64,000 nucleotides of DNA, from positions 3,075,490-3,139,489 of the forward strand of contig CAVTVA010000003.1 in the NCBI GenBank assembly GCA_963738185.1, given 5' to 3'. Positions 41,612 to 52,624 of this stretch are shown piece after piece. The first letter of the stretch is position 1. The number at the start of each line of letters is the position of its first letter. The position numbers were made by a program, and so were the translations under genes. The DNA comes from AP-15 sp963738185 (GTDB lineage: Bacteria; Pseudomonadota; Alphaproteobacteria; ATCC43930; CGMCC-115725). The notes beneath the pieces are model-generated. The model was not told the origin of the DNA, ran no database searches, and saw only the letters and a program-made list of their open reading frames with translations.

Positions 41612-42517
41612 TCAATTGCGCGATGGGCGAGCGGAGCCGCGGCGCTCAGCCGCCGGATCTGCCAGGCACTCTTGGGCAGCCAAGCTCAGCCGGGCGATCA
41701 GCTCGCCCATCTCGACGGCGAGCCGCTCGAAGCGCGGCTTTCGCCGAAAGCTACGCTCGTCCATATAGAGCGCGCGATTGATCTCGATCTGCAAGGCGTG
41801 GCGGCGCCGTTGCGGCTCGCCATAATGATCGGTGGTGAACCCGCCCGCATAGGGCGCATTGATCGCGACCGCAAAGCCGCGCCCAGCCAGAAACCGGCGG
41901 GCAGCTTCGAGGATCGCCGGGGCGCAGGCGGTCCCGTGGCAATCGCCGAGGACGATGTCGGCCCCGTCGCGCCCGCATGCCGAGCCGGCGGCCGACGGCA
42001 TCGAATGGCAATCGAGCAACAGATAGCCGCCAAACCGCGCCTCGGTCTCCTCGACCAGCCGGCGCAGCGCCCGGTGATAGGGGTGATAGAGCGCATCGAT
42101 GCGGCGCCGTGCCTCGGCAAAGCATAGTTTTTGTGCGTAGATTTCCTCGCCGCTGGCAACGATGCGGGCGATCGTGCCCAAGCCCATGCGCACCCGCGGC
42201 GAGCAGGCGTTGACAAACCTCGGCAATGGGTCGGAGAACATCCCCGGATCGAGCTCGTAAGCCTCGCGGTTAACATCCAGATAGGCGCGCGGGAACCGCG
42301 CCGATAGCAGCGGCGCGCCACGACTGGGAGCGGTGGCGAACAGCTCGTCGACAAAGCTGTCCTCGGACCGCCGCAGCGACACCGCATCGAGCCTGGAAGC
42401 GGCAACAAACTCGGCCGGATAATCGGAGCCGCTGTGCGGCGAGGCAAGGATCAGCGGCAGCCTCTGCGAGCCCGGCCGCTGCAAAGCGATAATCCCGCAC
42501 GAAAGCTCGCCATCCAT
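41612..42517 (-). CDS. N-formylglutamate amidohydrolase family protein
   Basis: 301 aa. LPLILASPHSGSDYPAEF near 19-36, a metal/substrate region FPRAYLDVNREAYELD, LLDCHSMPS with the zinc-site His, VLGDCHGTACAP, and ALQIEINRALYMDE. The family hydrolyses N-formyl-glutamate in histidine breakdown (HutG type), though paralogues have other substrates. No hut genes are in the window. It lies just upstream of phhA on the same strand (50-bp gap). Confidence 0.85.
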   Translation of the reverse strand: MDGELSCGIIALQRPGSQRLPLILASPHSGSDYPAEFVAASRLDAVSLRRSEDSFVDELFATAPSRGAPLLSARFPRAYLDVNREAYELDPGMFSDPLPRFVNACSPRVRMGLGTIARIVASGEEIYAQKLCFAEARRRIDALYHPYHRALRRLVEETEARFGGYLLLDCHSMPSAAGSACGRDGADIVLGDCHGTACAPAILEAARRFLAGRGFAVAINAPYAGGFTTDHYGEPQRRRHALQIEINRALYMDERSFRRKPRFERLAVEMGELIARLSLAAQECLADPAAERRGSARPSRN

Positions 42518-42728
42518 GCGCCAAGCTTAGTGCGCCGGCATCGGCCTGTCACCAGCGAGAGGGGTGCGGAAAGCCGCGAATTCCGATGCCATCCAGTCGT
42601 GCGAGCCAGGTGGATGACTCCGGGGTGTTCGCCCGGAAGCCTCCTACCGCACCCGCGGTCAGTTCACCCGACGCTGCGCAAACTCCAGCCTGAGCCGATG
42701 TGCGCGAATTGCCCTCGCGAGGGGTTGG

Positions 42729-43340
42729 TCAGGGCTCGTCTGGATTTGGCCAATCTTCCTTGAGGATCGCGAACAGCAGGTGATCCTGCCATTTACCTTC
42801 GATGCACAGATATTGGCGGGCGTGCCCCTCCTGATGGAAACCGGCTCGGAGCAGCAGGGCCTGGCTCGGAATGTTGGTCGGCAGGCAGGCGGCTTCGACC
42901 CGGTGCAGATGCAGCCGCTCAAATGAAAATTCGAGGATCAGCGGCAAGGCAGCGGTCATATATCCTTGACGGGCATAGGGCTCGCCGACCCAGTAGCCGA
43001 GGCTCGCGGTTTCCGACACGCCGCGACGCACATTCGACAAGCCGATCCCGCCAACCAGCGTCTCGTCATGCGCGTAGATGAAAAAATTGTAGGCCTGATC
43101 GGTCCGCCAATCCTCGGCGTAGCGGGCGATGCGCCAGCGAAAGCTGAGCCGCGACAACGCATCGGGCGGCCAGCTCGGCTCCCAAGGCTCGAGGAAGCGG
43201 CGCGAGCGGGCGCGCAGGCTCGCCCATGCTTCCCAGTCGCCGCGCTCGGGCGCACGCAGAAAAACCCGCTCGCCGATTAGCCGGAACGGGCCCGACCGGG
43301 TCAGAAACAGCCGCGGAAAGGATTTGCGCTGCGGCGCCAT
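42729..43340 (-). CDS. GNAT-family acetyltransferase (RimJ/RimL-like)
   Basis: 203 aa. LIGERVFLRAPERGDWEAWA opens the fold as in RimJ; ASLGYWVGEPYARQGYMTAA contains the acetyl-CoA pyrophosphate loop (R-Q-G-Y-M), and LHRVEAACLPTNIPSQALLL with AGFHQEGHARQYL closes it. It probably acetylates an N-terminus, such as that of a ribosomal protein. It follows the M16 peptidase by 13 bp on the same strand. Confidence 0.85.
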   Translation of the reverse strand: MAPQRKSFPRLFLTRSGPFRLIGERVFLRAPERGDWEAWASLRARSRRFLEPWEPSWPPDALSRLSFRWRIARYAEDWRTDQAYNFFIYAHDETLVGGIGLSNVRRGVSETASLGYWVGEPYARQGYMTAALPLILEFSFERLHLHRVEAACLPTNIPSQALLLRAGFHQEGHARQYLCIEGKWQDHLLFAILKEDWPNPDEP

Positions 43341-43353
43341 CGCCCGGGCGCCG

Positions 43354-44613
43354 TCAGGCGGCGAGCCGCGCCTGGACGCGGCTGAACTCTTCGAGCCGGC
43401 TGAGCGGCCCCAGCGCCGTCATCGTCGGCGGCCCGGTGCGCCAGCGCGCGACGACGCGCCCGATCGCGGCATCGTCGACCGCTTCGATCCGATGCACGAC
43501 CTCGCTCGGATCGAACGGGGTGCCGTGGATCAACAGATGTTGCGCCAATTGCTCGCAGCGCGCCGAGGTGCTTTCGAGCGACATCAAAAGGCCCGCCTTC
43601 ATCTGGCTTTTGGCGCGCGCCAATTCGGTCACGCTGAGCCCGTCTTCGAGCTTGCGCGCCGCTTCGCACAAGGCCGGCACCAATTCGGCCGCCTCGTCCT
43701 CGCCGGTTCCGGCATAAACCCCGAACAAACCGCCATCGCGATAGCTGTGGGCGAAAGAATGGATCGTGTAGACCAACCCCCGTTTCTCGCGGATCTCCTG
43801 AAACAGGCGGGACGACATACCGCCGCCAAACGCGGTCGACAGCACCGAGGCCGCATAAAAATCGGGGTCGCCGAGGGTCACCCCGGGAAATCCCAAGAGC
43901 AGGTGCAGCTGCTCGAGGTCGCGCTCCTCGCGCCGGTCGCCGCCGGCGTAGCTCGCCGGCTCGGTGGTGGCCGGGCGTTCGGCTGGAACATCGCGCAAGA
44001 GCTGTTCGGCCAATGCCGCGATCCGGTCGTGGTCGAGATTGCCGGCCGCGGCCAGCACCATCCGCCGCGCGCCGTAATGATCGCGCAGATAGGCGGTGAC
44101 CTCGTTGCGCCCGAGCCGGCGGATGATCTCGGGCCGGCCCAGGACCGGCCGCCCCATCGCCTGGTCGGGATAGGCGCATTCCTGAAAATGGTCGAAGATG
44201 ATGTCGTCGGGGGTGTCGTTGGCCTGGCCGATCTCCTGCAGGATCACGGTGCGCTCGCGCTCCATCTCCTCCGGCTCGAAGGTCGAGTGCTGCAGGATGT
44301 CGGCGAGGATGTCGAGCGCCAGCGGCACATCCTCCTTCAGCACCTTGGCGTAATACGCCGTGCTCTCGCGCGAGGTGTAGGCGTTGAGGTGGCCGCCCAC
44401 CGCCTCGATCTCCTCGGCGATGGCGAGCGCCGAGCGCCGCTCGGTGCCCTTGAACGCCATGTGCTCGAGAAAATGGGCGACGCCGTTGATCGCCGCCGGC
44501 TCGTGCCGCGTCCCGACATCGACCCAGATGCCGAGCGAGACCGTGTCGACGGTGTCGATCCGATCGGTCGCGATCCGCAACCCATTCTCCAGCGCCGAAA
44601 CCCGTATGGTCAT
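43354..44613 (-). CDS. M16-family zinc peptidase (processing-peptidase-like)
   Basis: 419 aa. The inverted zinc motif HFLEH (47-51) with Glu50 as base, then GGHLNAYTSRESTAYYAKV, LADILQHSTFEPEEMERER with the third ligand region, and a second domain with FGGGMSSRLFQEIREKRGL (the R/Y substrate-binding pair). It resembles the alphaproteobacterial ancestor of mitochondrial processing peptidase. The ATG overlaps the thrC stop (ATGA); thrC-M16 is a conserved pairing in alphaproteobacteria. Confidence 0.9.
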   Translation of the reverse strand: MTIRVSALENGLRIATDRIDTVDTVSLGIWVDVGTRHEPAAINGVAHFLEHMAFKGTERRSALAIAEEIEAVGGHLNAYTSRESTAYYAKVLKEDVPLALDILADILQHSTFEPEEMERERTVILQEIGQANDTPDDIIFDHFQECAYPDQAMGRPVLGRPEIIRRLGRNEVTAYLRDHYGARRMVLAAAGNLDHDRIAALAEQLLRDVPAERPATTEPASYAGGDRREERDLEQLHLLLGFPGVTLGDPDFYAASVLSTAFGGGMSSRLFQEIREKRGLVYTIHSFAHSYRDGGLFGVYAGTGEDEAAELVPALCEAARKLEDGLSVTELARAKSQMKAGLLMSLESTSARCEQLAQHLLIHGTPFDPSEVVHRIEAVDDAAIGRVVARWRTGPPTMTALGPLSRLEEFSRVQARLAA

Positions 44614-46071
44614 GCTGCTGCTCCCGCGCGCCGTGCATGGGCGCGAATAAACCCGCTCACCGCGGCGACATCGTTGGCCAGCACCGTTGTTCGCTCGCGC
44701 TTGTCGAAGAGCGCAGCGAGCGCCGGCGGCGGCGCCGGGCGAATGCCGGTCGCGCGCTCGACGGCATCGGGAAATTTGGCCGGATGCGCGGTGGCCAGCG
44801 CCACCATTGGCGCCGCTTCGATCGGCGCCTGATCCGCTCGCGCGGCGAGCTCGGCGCGGGCGGCGGCGACCGCGACGGCGGTATGAGGATCGATCAGCTT
44901 TCCCGAGCGGGCATAGGTGTCGCCGATAGTCTGCATGGTCAGAGTGTCGTCGATTTTACGGGCGGAAAACAAGCGACGCGCCGCGCGCCACGCCTGCTCG
45001 TCGGCCGGTAGGCTGCCGCGGCTGCGAAAGATGTGCATCGCCTCGGCGACGGCGGCGCCGCTATGGCCCTTCAATTCGAACAGCAGCCGCTCGAAATTGC
45101 TCGACACCTGGATATCCATGCTCGGGCTCAGGCTCGGCTCGACCGGGGCGATAGCCATCTCGCCGCCGGCGATATAGCGGGCGAGGATATCGTTGCGGTT
45201 GGTCCCGATCACCAGCCGCTCGATCGGCAGCCCAATCCGGCGGGCCATGTGCGCCGGCATAGACGTTGCCGAAATTGCCGGTCGGCACGCTGAACGACAC
45301 CGGCCGGCCCGGCGCGCCAAGCGCTGCGGCCGCGGCGAAATAGTATACGATCTGGGCGGCGATCCGCGCCCAATTGATCGAGTTGACCGCGGCGAGGTTC
45401 AGCCCTTCGCGCAACTGGGCGTCGGCGAACAGCGCTTTGACCAGGTCCTGGCAATCGTCAAACGTGCCCTCGATCGCGATCGCATGGGCATTTGCCGACT
45501 CGACCGTCGTCATTTGCCGCCGCTGCGTCTCGGAAATGCGCCCGTGCGGGTAGAGCATGAAAATGTCGATCGCGGCGCGGTCGCGGCAGGCCTCGATCGC
45601 CGCCGAGCCCGTATCGCCCGAGGTCGCGCCGATGATCGTCACCTGCTCGCCCCGCCTTTCCAGCACTGTGTCGAACAGCCGGCCAACCAGCTGCAGCGCC
45701 AGATCCTTGAAGGCGAGGGTCGGCCCGTGAAACAGCTCCAACAACCACAGCTGCTCGTCGAGCTGGACCAGCGGCGCCACCGCCCGGTGCGCGAAATTGC
45801 CATAGGCGGTGGCCGTCAGCGACCGCCATTCGGCAGCGGAAAATGCATCGCCGGCGAACAGCGCCATGATCGGGGCAGCCAGCTCGGCATAGGGCAGGCC
45901 GGCATACCCGCGCATGGTTTCGGCAGCGAGCGCGGGCAAATTGTCCGGCACATAGAGCCCGCCATCCGGGGCGAGGCCGGCGAGGAGCACGTCCTCGAAC
46001 GAATGTGTCCGGGGCTGCCGCCGCGGGTCGCGGGTGCTGATGTAGCGCACGGTGTCGGCTGCAAGCGGCAT
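44610..46071 (-). CDS. thrC: Threonine synthase (one frameshift)
   Basis: PLP enzyme of about 485 aa. The N-part (from ATG 46071) has RYISTRD, LAPDGGLYVP, HGPTLAFKDLALQ with PLP-Lys122, GATSGDTGSAAIE and VPTGNFGNVYAG. The C-part in the next frame has GLPIERLVIGTNRNDIL, SPSMDIQVSSNFERLLFEL and HPAKFPDAVERATG. One extra base near 45252 in GCCGGC(G)CACATG breaks the frame. It converts O-phosphohomoserine to threonine. Being biosynthetically essential and intact otherwise, it is probably functional in the real genome. Confidence 0.88.
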
Positions 46072-46240
46072 GGTCGGAACCTATCTTCCCGCCCGCGCCA
46101 CTGCAACCGCGTGTGCTCGCCCGGCGGCCAGGAGCATGACTTAAGGGTTGCATCGGGCGGCTGAAATCTGTTCCGTGGCGCGGGCGTCCGGGCCGCGCCC
46201 GCGGCTGCTGCTCTCCTCGGTCGGCGGTACAGAGAGAACC

Positions 46241-46477
46241 ATGCGGGTGTTGGTCGGGTTTTATCTGGTCATCGGGATCGTGCTGCTGGCGATCGGGTTT
46301 CTGCTGCCCGGCCCGTGCCCGAACCGAAACACCGACGTCGTCAGCAACGTCGTCTTTGTGCTGACTTGGCCGGTCGGACTCTATGCCGAAGTTTACCACG
46401 GGCAATTGTCGGTCGAGGAGTGGCTGCACGCGCAAGCCTGCGAAGCCGGCGACGGGCTGGGGGCCAAAAAGATTTAG
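46241..46477 (+). CDS. Small membrane protein
   Basis: 78 aa from ATG 46241 (AGAGAGAA upstream). Two hydrophobic segments (VGFYLVIGIVLLAIGFLLPG and VVFVLTWPVGLYAE) with NRNTDVVSNV between, then an acidic tail (LSVEEWLHAQACEAGD). Function unknown. It converges on hemC with a 4-bp overlap and stands apart from thrC, which runs away from it. Confidence 0.62.
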   Translation: MRVLVGFYLVIGIVLLAIGFLLPGPCPNRNTDVVSNVVFVLTWPVGLYAEVYHGQLSVEEWLHAQACEAGDGLGAKKI

Positions 46478-47415
46478 GCTTGGCCGAGCCCAAATTCGGG
46501 CCCGGCGCGGGCGCGCAATTCCTCGCCGAGCGCCGCGCCGACCGCTTCGGCCTCTGCTATAGGCCCCGAGCGCCGGCCGCGGATTTCGGCGCTGCCGTCC
46601 GGGGTCAGCAGCAATCCCTCAATGGTCAGCCATTCCCTGTCGAGCCGGGCGAAACCGGCGATCGGGGTGTGGCAGGAGCCGTCGAGCACCGCCAGCATCG
46701 CCCGCTCGGCTCCGGCGCAGGCGGCGCTGCGCGGATCGTGCAGCGGGGCCAGCAGCTGACGCATCACCGCGTCGCAGACACGGCATTCGACCGCGAGCGC
46801 GCCTTGGCCGACCGCCGGCAGCATGATCTCGGGCGGCAGGATCTCCGTGGCGAGATGGGCAAGGCCGATCCGTTCGAGCCCGCACAGCGCCAAGAGGGTG
46901 GCGTCGACCTCGCCCGCCTCAAGCTTGGCGATGCGGGTGTTGGCGTTGCCGCGCAACGGCACGATGCGGAAATCGGGCCGCCGCCGCAGCAGCTGGGCCT
47001 GGCGGCGCAACGACGCGGTGCCGACGACGGCGCCTGTTGGCAGTTGATCGAGGCTGGCGGCATGCGGCGACAGGAACGCGTCACGCGGGTCGTCGCGCGG
47101 CAGCACGCAGGCGATCTCGACCCCGTCCGGCAGCCAGGTTTCGAGGTCCTTCAGCGAATGCACCGCGAGATCGATATGGCCCCCGATCAGCGCAGCGTCG
47201 ATCTCCTTGGCGAACAGCCCCTTGCCGCCGATCTCAGCGAGACGCCGGTCCTGCACTCGGTCGCCGGTGGTGCGGATCGTGACAATCGCGACCGCATCGG
47301 CGGCGGCCAATTCGGGGTGCGCAGCCGCGAGCCGCTCGCGGACGAGCCCGGTCTGGCGCAGCGCCATCGGGCTGCCGCGGGTGCCGATGCGCAACGGGCG
47401 GGACGACGCGGGCAT
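46474..47415 (-). CDS. hemC: Porphobilinogen deaminase
   Basis: 313 aa. IGTRGSPMALRQTGLV, EIGGKGLFAKEIDAALI, AVHSLKDLET with the catalytic Asp region, GTASLRRQAQLLRRRP, VPLRGNANTRIAKLE, and Cys248 (DGSCHTP) which holds the dipyrromethane cofactor. It joins four porphobilinogens into hydroxymethylbilane for haem synthesis. Monocistronic here. Confidence 0.93.
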   Translation of the reverse strand: MPASSRPLRIGTRGSPMALRQTGLVRERLAAAHPELAAADAVAIVTIRTTGDRVQDRRLAEIGGKGLFAKEIDAALIGGHIDLAVHSLKDLETWLPDGVEIACVLPRDDPRDAFLSPHAASLDQLPTGAVVGTASLRRQAQLLRRRPDFRIVPLRGNANTRIAKLEAGEVDATLLALCGLERIGLAHLATEILPPEIMLPAVGQGALAVECRVCDAVMRQLLAPLHDPRSAACAGAERAMLAVLDGSCHTPIAGFARLDREWLTIEGLLLTPDGSAEIRGRRSGPIAEAEAVGAALGEELRARAGPEFGLGQA

Positions 47416-47628
47416 GATTTCCCTTCTTTACTCTATCGGCCCATTCCTTCCAACCGAGCGGCGGCGATACCCGATTTTCGTAACAAACGGCGCTCAACGA
47501 TCGGCAGAAGGTAATTTTTTGGATGGCGTGAAGCAGATCACACCGCGGCGGCTCAAAAGCGTGCTGGGCTTAGCTTGAGCCAGAAGCGCCATAGAGAACG
47601 CTCTGGTCCCCGGCCGCACGGAGGGCAC

Positions 47629-48679
47629 ATGCGCATCCTGTCCTCGCTTTCCCCGCGCACCATTGTGCGACAGCTCCGAGAGGGAGAGGAATCCTCCACT
47701 TTCGAGCGGCTGGGCCGTTCGCGGCATGTCGCGGACCTGCGGCTGATCTTTTCCGTCACGCTGTTCATCATGATCGCGGCGTCGATCCTCGCCTTGCTGT
47801 TCTGTTTCGAGCACGAGGTAATGAGCAATTGGAAGAGCATCAAAACGAGCCGAAGTGGCTGGATTTGGCCGCAGCTCGTCTTTTCCGCGATCGGCGACAG
47901 CGGCGCGTTCATCGGCGCGGTGGGAGCGGTGGGCTGCGGCGTGCTCACCTGGACTTATCAGACCGGCAGCGCCCGTCTTGGGGTGGTCGACCTGTTCGCC
48001 TGCGAAATCGCCACCCTCTGCCGCGTCGCCGCCGTGGTCGATATGGTGCCGCGCTACACCAGGCTGTTTCGCACCGGGCCGCAGATCGCACAGGCGCCGG
48101 GCATCGACGGCGAAATGCCGACCGATCTCCGCCATTTCACCTCGCAGGAAAGCTATTTTCCGGTATTCGATTCTTCTGTGAAGGACCTGCAGCAATTGGA
48201 AGCTGACGTGGTCGAAAACGTGACCGCATTTTATACCTATATGAAAGTAATGCGGGAACTCGCTGCGAAAGCTGGCGGACATCCCGCCGACCGCAAATGA
48301 CACCGGCGACAGCTGGCATCGCGCCGTCTGCAACGTGATCTACATGCAGTTCCTCGCGTTGGAGAGCGCCCGCAAGGCGGTCGCCGATCTGGTCGAGTTC
48401 GAGCCGACCAAGGCCGAGAATGTGTTGACAATCCTTTTGAGCGAACTGGTGGCCTACGGCTTTCTGCGCGAGCAGTTCGAGGGCCAGTTGAAACAACGCC
48501 TGCTGGAAGCACGGGAGGGGCACTATCGCCGCGCCATTCCCGAGCTATACCGAAGGGTGACGGTCGGCACGGGCCCTCGATGGGACAGAGCACGGCACAT
48601 CGCGGTGGATGTGATGCAGCAATATGCCGAGACCTTTTCGGCGGTTCCGCCATCCGTTCGCGCACCGGAACTGGTCTGA
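47629..48679 (+). CDS. Hypothetical membrane protein (one frameshift)
   Basis: About 350 aa if repaired. GGAGGG precedes ATG 47629. The N-part has two membrane segments (LIFSVTLFIMIAASILALLF and GDSGAFIGAVGAVGCGVLTW), then cytoplasmic-looking YFPVFDSSVKDLQQLEADVV. An extra A in the run at 48268-48270 breaks the frame; the second frame continues LADIPPTANDTGDSWH, then ALESARKAVADLVEFEPTKA, and ends at 48679. No known domain is recognised. It may be a sensor-like or envelope protein. Confidence 0.55.
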
Positions 48680-48733
48680 AAAAGCTGGCTGCTGCCCGCG
48701 GTCTTACCCGCACAGATTCGCAGGAATGGCGGG

Positions 48734-49990
48734 TCATCCACCTGGCAGCAGCGGCAAGGTGTGAGTCAGCGCGAGCCAGAAGACGGCAAAGCCGATCGAG
48801 GCGATCGCGATCGGCGCCCCGGCGCGGGAGTGCTCGGCAAAGCCGAGCCGCACCCCCATCCGCTCCGCCCGCTCAGCGATCAGCACATTGGTCAGGCTGC
48901 CGGTCAGCAGCAGATTGCCGGCGAGGCTTAAGAGCAGCGCCAGCGCATAGAGGGCGCCCGGCGGTGCGGTCGGCCACAATTGCAGCAGCAGCATCGAGGC
49001 CCCGACGCCGCCGATGGCGTTGCTGGCGATGAGGCTGAACGGGGTCAGCAGCAAGAGGTTGTCGGGCAAGAGGCGATGGCCGGTCAGGAAGCCGAGCAAT
49101 GGCCCGGCAACGCCGGCTTGGTTCAGCGCCCCGGTGATCGCAAACAGACATGAGACCAACAGCAGCAGCGGCCAATCGACGGCGGCGATCATCGTGCGGC
49201 TGGTGATCTTGCGGTTGGCGAGCAGCAGTGCGGCAATGATCAAGGCACCGGTCTCGCGCGGCAATGGCGTGGCGAACAGCACCAACAGCGCCAGCACCGC
49301 CGCCAAACCTTTGATCGTCTGGTTGCGGTCGAACGGGCGGGCGGCGAGCGACGGCGGCGGGCCGGTCCCCGGCGGCGGGCTCAACACGATGCGCCGATGC
49401 CATTGCAGCCACACGACGGCGAACACCACCAGCAGTGCGAACAGCGCCGGGACCGCGCAAACGCCGAGAAACGCATAGAAATTAAGCCGCCCGAGCGAGC
49501 CGATCAGGATGTTCTGCGGATTGCCGATCAGGGTCGCGGCCGAGCCGGCGTTGGTGGCGGCGGCGAGCGCTATGACCAGCGGGCGCGGATCGAGGCCGCG
49601 CGCCTGCGCGCCGGCGATCAAGAGCGGGGCGATCGCGATGATGACGATGTCGCTGGCCAGCACCGCCGACAGAGCGCCGGCGATGGCGACGGTCAGCCCG
49701 AGCAAGGCCGCGATCCCGCGCGGCGTGTCGGTGATCGTCCTCGCGCACAGATCGACAAAGCCCGATTGGGCGAACTGGGCCGAGATGATCATCATCGCGA
49801 ACAGAAACGCGATCGTCGGCATGTCGATGTCGCTGCCGAAATCGTCGAGCGTCATCTGCCCGCTCGCCAGCAGCGCGATGACCGCGAGCAATGCGATCCC
49901 GGTGCGATCGACCTGGAGCCAGGCGATTCGCCCGGCCGCCATGCCGGCATAGGTCAGGATCAGAACGAGAAGAACGATCGCGGCGTGCAT
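48734..49990 (-). CDS. SLC13/ArsB-type anion permease
   Basis: 418 aa from ATG 49990. About eleven membrane segments; LFAMMIISAQFAQSGFVDL, ATNAGSAATLIGNPQNILIG (the N-P-Q-N sodium/substrate signature) and FSLIASNAIGGVGASMLLL, a second S-N-x2-G repeat. CitMHS/ArsB-family carriers move citrate, dicarboxylates, arsenite or sodium. No ars genes are nearby, so an organic anion is the better guess. Confidence 0.82.
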   Translation of the reverse strand: MHAAIVLLVLILTYAGMAAGRIAWLQVDRTGIALLAVIALLASGQMTLDDFGSDIDMPTIAFLFAMMIISAQFAQSGFVDLCARTITDTPRGIAALLGLTVAIAGALSAVLASDIVIIAIAPLLIAGAQARGLDPRPLVIALAAATNAGSAATLIGNPQNILIGSLGRLNFYAFLGVCAVPALFALLVVFAVVWLQWHRRIVLSPPPGTGPPPSLAARPFDRNQTIKGLAAVLALLVLFATPLPRETGALIIAALLLANRKITSRTMIAAVDWPLLLLVSCLFAITGALNQAGVAGPLLGFLTGHRLLPDNLLLLTPFSLIASNAIGGVGASMLLLQLWPTAPPGALYALALLLSLAGNLLLTGSLTNVLIAERAERMGVRLGFAEHSRAGAPIAIASIGFAVFWLALTHTLPLLPGG

Positions 49991-50194
49991 CGGGACAGCC
50001 AAGCGACGAGCACGGCATCATAACCGCAAGCCCGCGGCCGCCCGCTATCGCTCGCTCCGCCGGCCACTGGCTATCGCGCCACACGTGGCTCTTTGCCGCA
50101 CGCTGCGCGCAGGCACCTCCTGGCTCTTGGAGCGGCAGCGCGCACCAGCGGCCAAAGCTGCATCTGAGCGACGCTGCTGCTATATGGTTATCCT

Positions 50195-52460
50195 ATGCCC
50201 GAACCCGCCATTCTTACGCCCCCACGGACGCAAACAGCCGATTATCTCGGGGCGCTCAACGCGGCGCAGCGGCGCGCGGTCGAGGCGGTCGATGGCCCGG
50301 TTCTGGTGCTGGCCGGCGCCGGCACCGGCAAGACTCGGGTGCTGACCGCAAGGCTCGCCCATATCCTTGCCACCCGCCGGGCGTTTCCGTCCGAATTGCT
50401 GGCGGTCACTTTTACCAACAAGGCGGCGCGCGAGATGCGCCAACGGCTCGAGGCGATGATCGGCCACGCCGCCGACTCGGTCTGGCTCGGCACCTTTCAC
50501 GCCATCGCGGCGCGCATCCTGCGCCGCCACGCCGAAGCGGTCGGGCTCAAATCGAGCTTTACGATCCTCGACGCCGACGACCAGATCCGCCTGTTGAAGC
50601 AAATCCTGCAGGCCGAGGACATCGACGAGCGGCGCTGGCCGGCCCGCGTGCTGCTAGGGGTGATCCAGCGCTGGAAGGACCGCGGCCTCGGACCCGACAA
50701 GGTCTCGCGCGCTGACGCCGACAGCTTTGCCGAGGGCCGCGCAATCACACTTTACCAGCGCTATCAGGAGCGGCTTCAAACCGTCAACGCCGTCGATTTC
50801 GGCGACCTTCTGCTGCACAACCTCGCGCTCTTCACACAAAACCCCGAAATCCTCGCCGACTATCACCGGCGCTTTCGCTATCTGCTGGTTGACGAGTACC
50901 AGGACACCAACGTCGCTCAGTATCTGTGGCTGCGACTGTTGGCCCAGGCGCGCCGCAATCTGTGCTGCGTCGGCGACGACGACCAGTCGATCTACAGCTG
51001 GCGCGGCGCCGAGATCGGCAACATCCTGCGCTTCGAGACCGATTTCCCCGGCGCCGCGGTAATCCGGCTCGAGGAAAACTATCGTTCGACCTCGCGCATT
51101 CTCGGCGCCGCGGCGGGGATGATCGCGCACAACCGAGGCCGGCTCGGCAAGACCCTGTGGACCCAGGCCGGCGACGGCGACAAGGTGATCGTGCGCGCGC
51201 TGTGGGACGCCGAGGAGGAGGCGCGCTGGGTCGGCGACGAGATCGAGGCCTTGCAGCGCAAGAACCATGCGCTGAGCGAGATCGCGATCCTGGTGCGTGC
51301 CGGGTTCCAGACCCGCGAGTTCGAGGAGCGCTTCATCGCGCTGGCCCTGCCGTATCGCGTGATCGGCGGACCGCGTTTTTACGAGCGCCAGGAGATCCGC
51401 GACGCGCTCGCCTATCTGCGGCTCGTCGCCCAGCCGGCCGACGATCTCGCCTTCGAGCGCATCCTCAACACACCGCGCCGCGGCATCGGCAGCGCCACCT
51501 TGCAGCAGCTGCACGGCTTGGCGCGCGACGAGCGGCTGCCATTGGTCGAGGCGGCGCGGGGGCTGATCGCCGGCGACCGGCTGCGGCCCGCGGCGCGCAA
51601 CGCGCTCGCTGGCTTTGTCCGGGCGCTCGATCGCTGGTGCGAGGAGGCCGGGCGCGTCGCGCACACCGATCTGGTGCAGGTCGTGCTCGACGAATCCGGC
51701 TACACCGGCGATGTGGCAGGCCGACCGCTCGCCCGACGCCGCCGGCCGTCTCGAAAACCTGAAGGAGCTGGTCGTGGCGATGGCCGAGTTCGAAAATCTC
51801 GGCGGGTTTCTCGAGCATGTCAGCCTGGTCATGGACAACGCCGCCGATGCCGGCGGCGACATGGTCAATCTGATGACCCTGCACAGCGCCAAGGGGCTCG
51901 AATTCGACACTGTGTTTCTGCCGGGCTGGGAGGACGGGCTGTTCCCGAGCCAGCGCGCAATGGAGGAGAACGGGCTCGCGGCACTCGAAGAGGAGCGCCG
52001 GCTCGCTTATGTCGGGCTGACTCGCGCGCGCCACCGAGGCTATGTCTCGTTCGCCGCCAACCGCCGCATCCACGGCCAGTGGCAGAGTGCTATGCGCTCG
52101 CGCTTTGTCGACGAGTTGCCGGCCGAGCACATCGAGATCGTCGCCGAGCCCGGGCTGCAGCCCGGCGCCGCGCGCTCTGCCGCCTATGCGGGCGGATGGG
52201 GCGGCGCCGTCGATCTGCCGAACGCGGGTGCGAACGCCTCTTGGGCGGAGCGGCGGCGGCCAATTCTGATCGAGGCCGGGCCGGTTCCCCGGCGCGGCGC
52301 CGAGATCCGCCGGGTCGGCGGCTTTGCGGTCGGCGAGCGCGTGTTTCACCAGAAATTCGGCTACGGCACGATCACCGCGGTCGAGGACAACAAGCTCGCC
52401 ATCCATTTCGAGCACGCCGGCGACAAAAATGTCATGGACGCCTTTGTCGAACACGCCTGA
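50195..52460 (+). CDS. uvrD: UvrD/PcrA-type DNA helicase (one frameshift)
   Basis: About 755 aa if repaired. Walker A GAGTGKT (41-47), FTNKAAREMRQRL, GTFHAIAARILRRH, DEYQDT (233-238), GDDDQSIYSWRGA and ENYRST are in the first frame. An extra G near 51708 in ACCGGCGATG moves motifs V-VI (HSAKGLEFDTVFLPGWEDGL, EEERRLAYVGLTRARHRGY) and the Tudor-like C-terminus (GERVFHQKFGYGTITAVEDN) to the next frame. It unwinds DNA 3' to 5' in repair. Probably functional in the true genome. Confidence 0.9.
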
Positions 52461-52624
52461 CCCGACACCGCGGCTTTTCCCTATGCCGCAAGCGACGGAG
52501 ACGTAGGGTGTGTGTGGACCGCCCTGTTGGTGCAAGGGGCGGGGAGAAAGAACTGCGGTGCTGTGCGGTTGCCGCCGCGACGCTACGGGGCTAGCCTAAT
52601 CGTCGGCACAAGGCGGAGGAGAAA

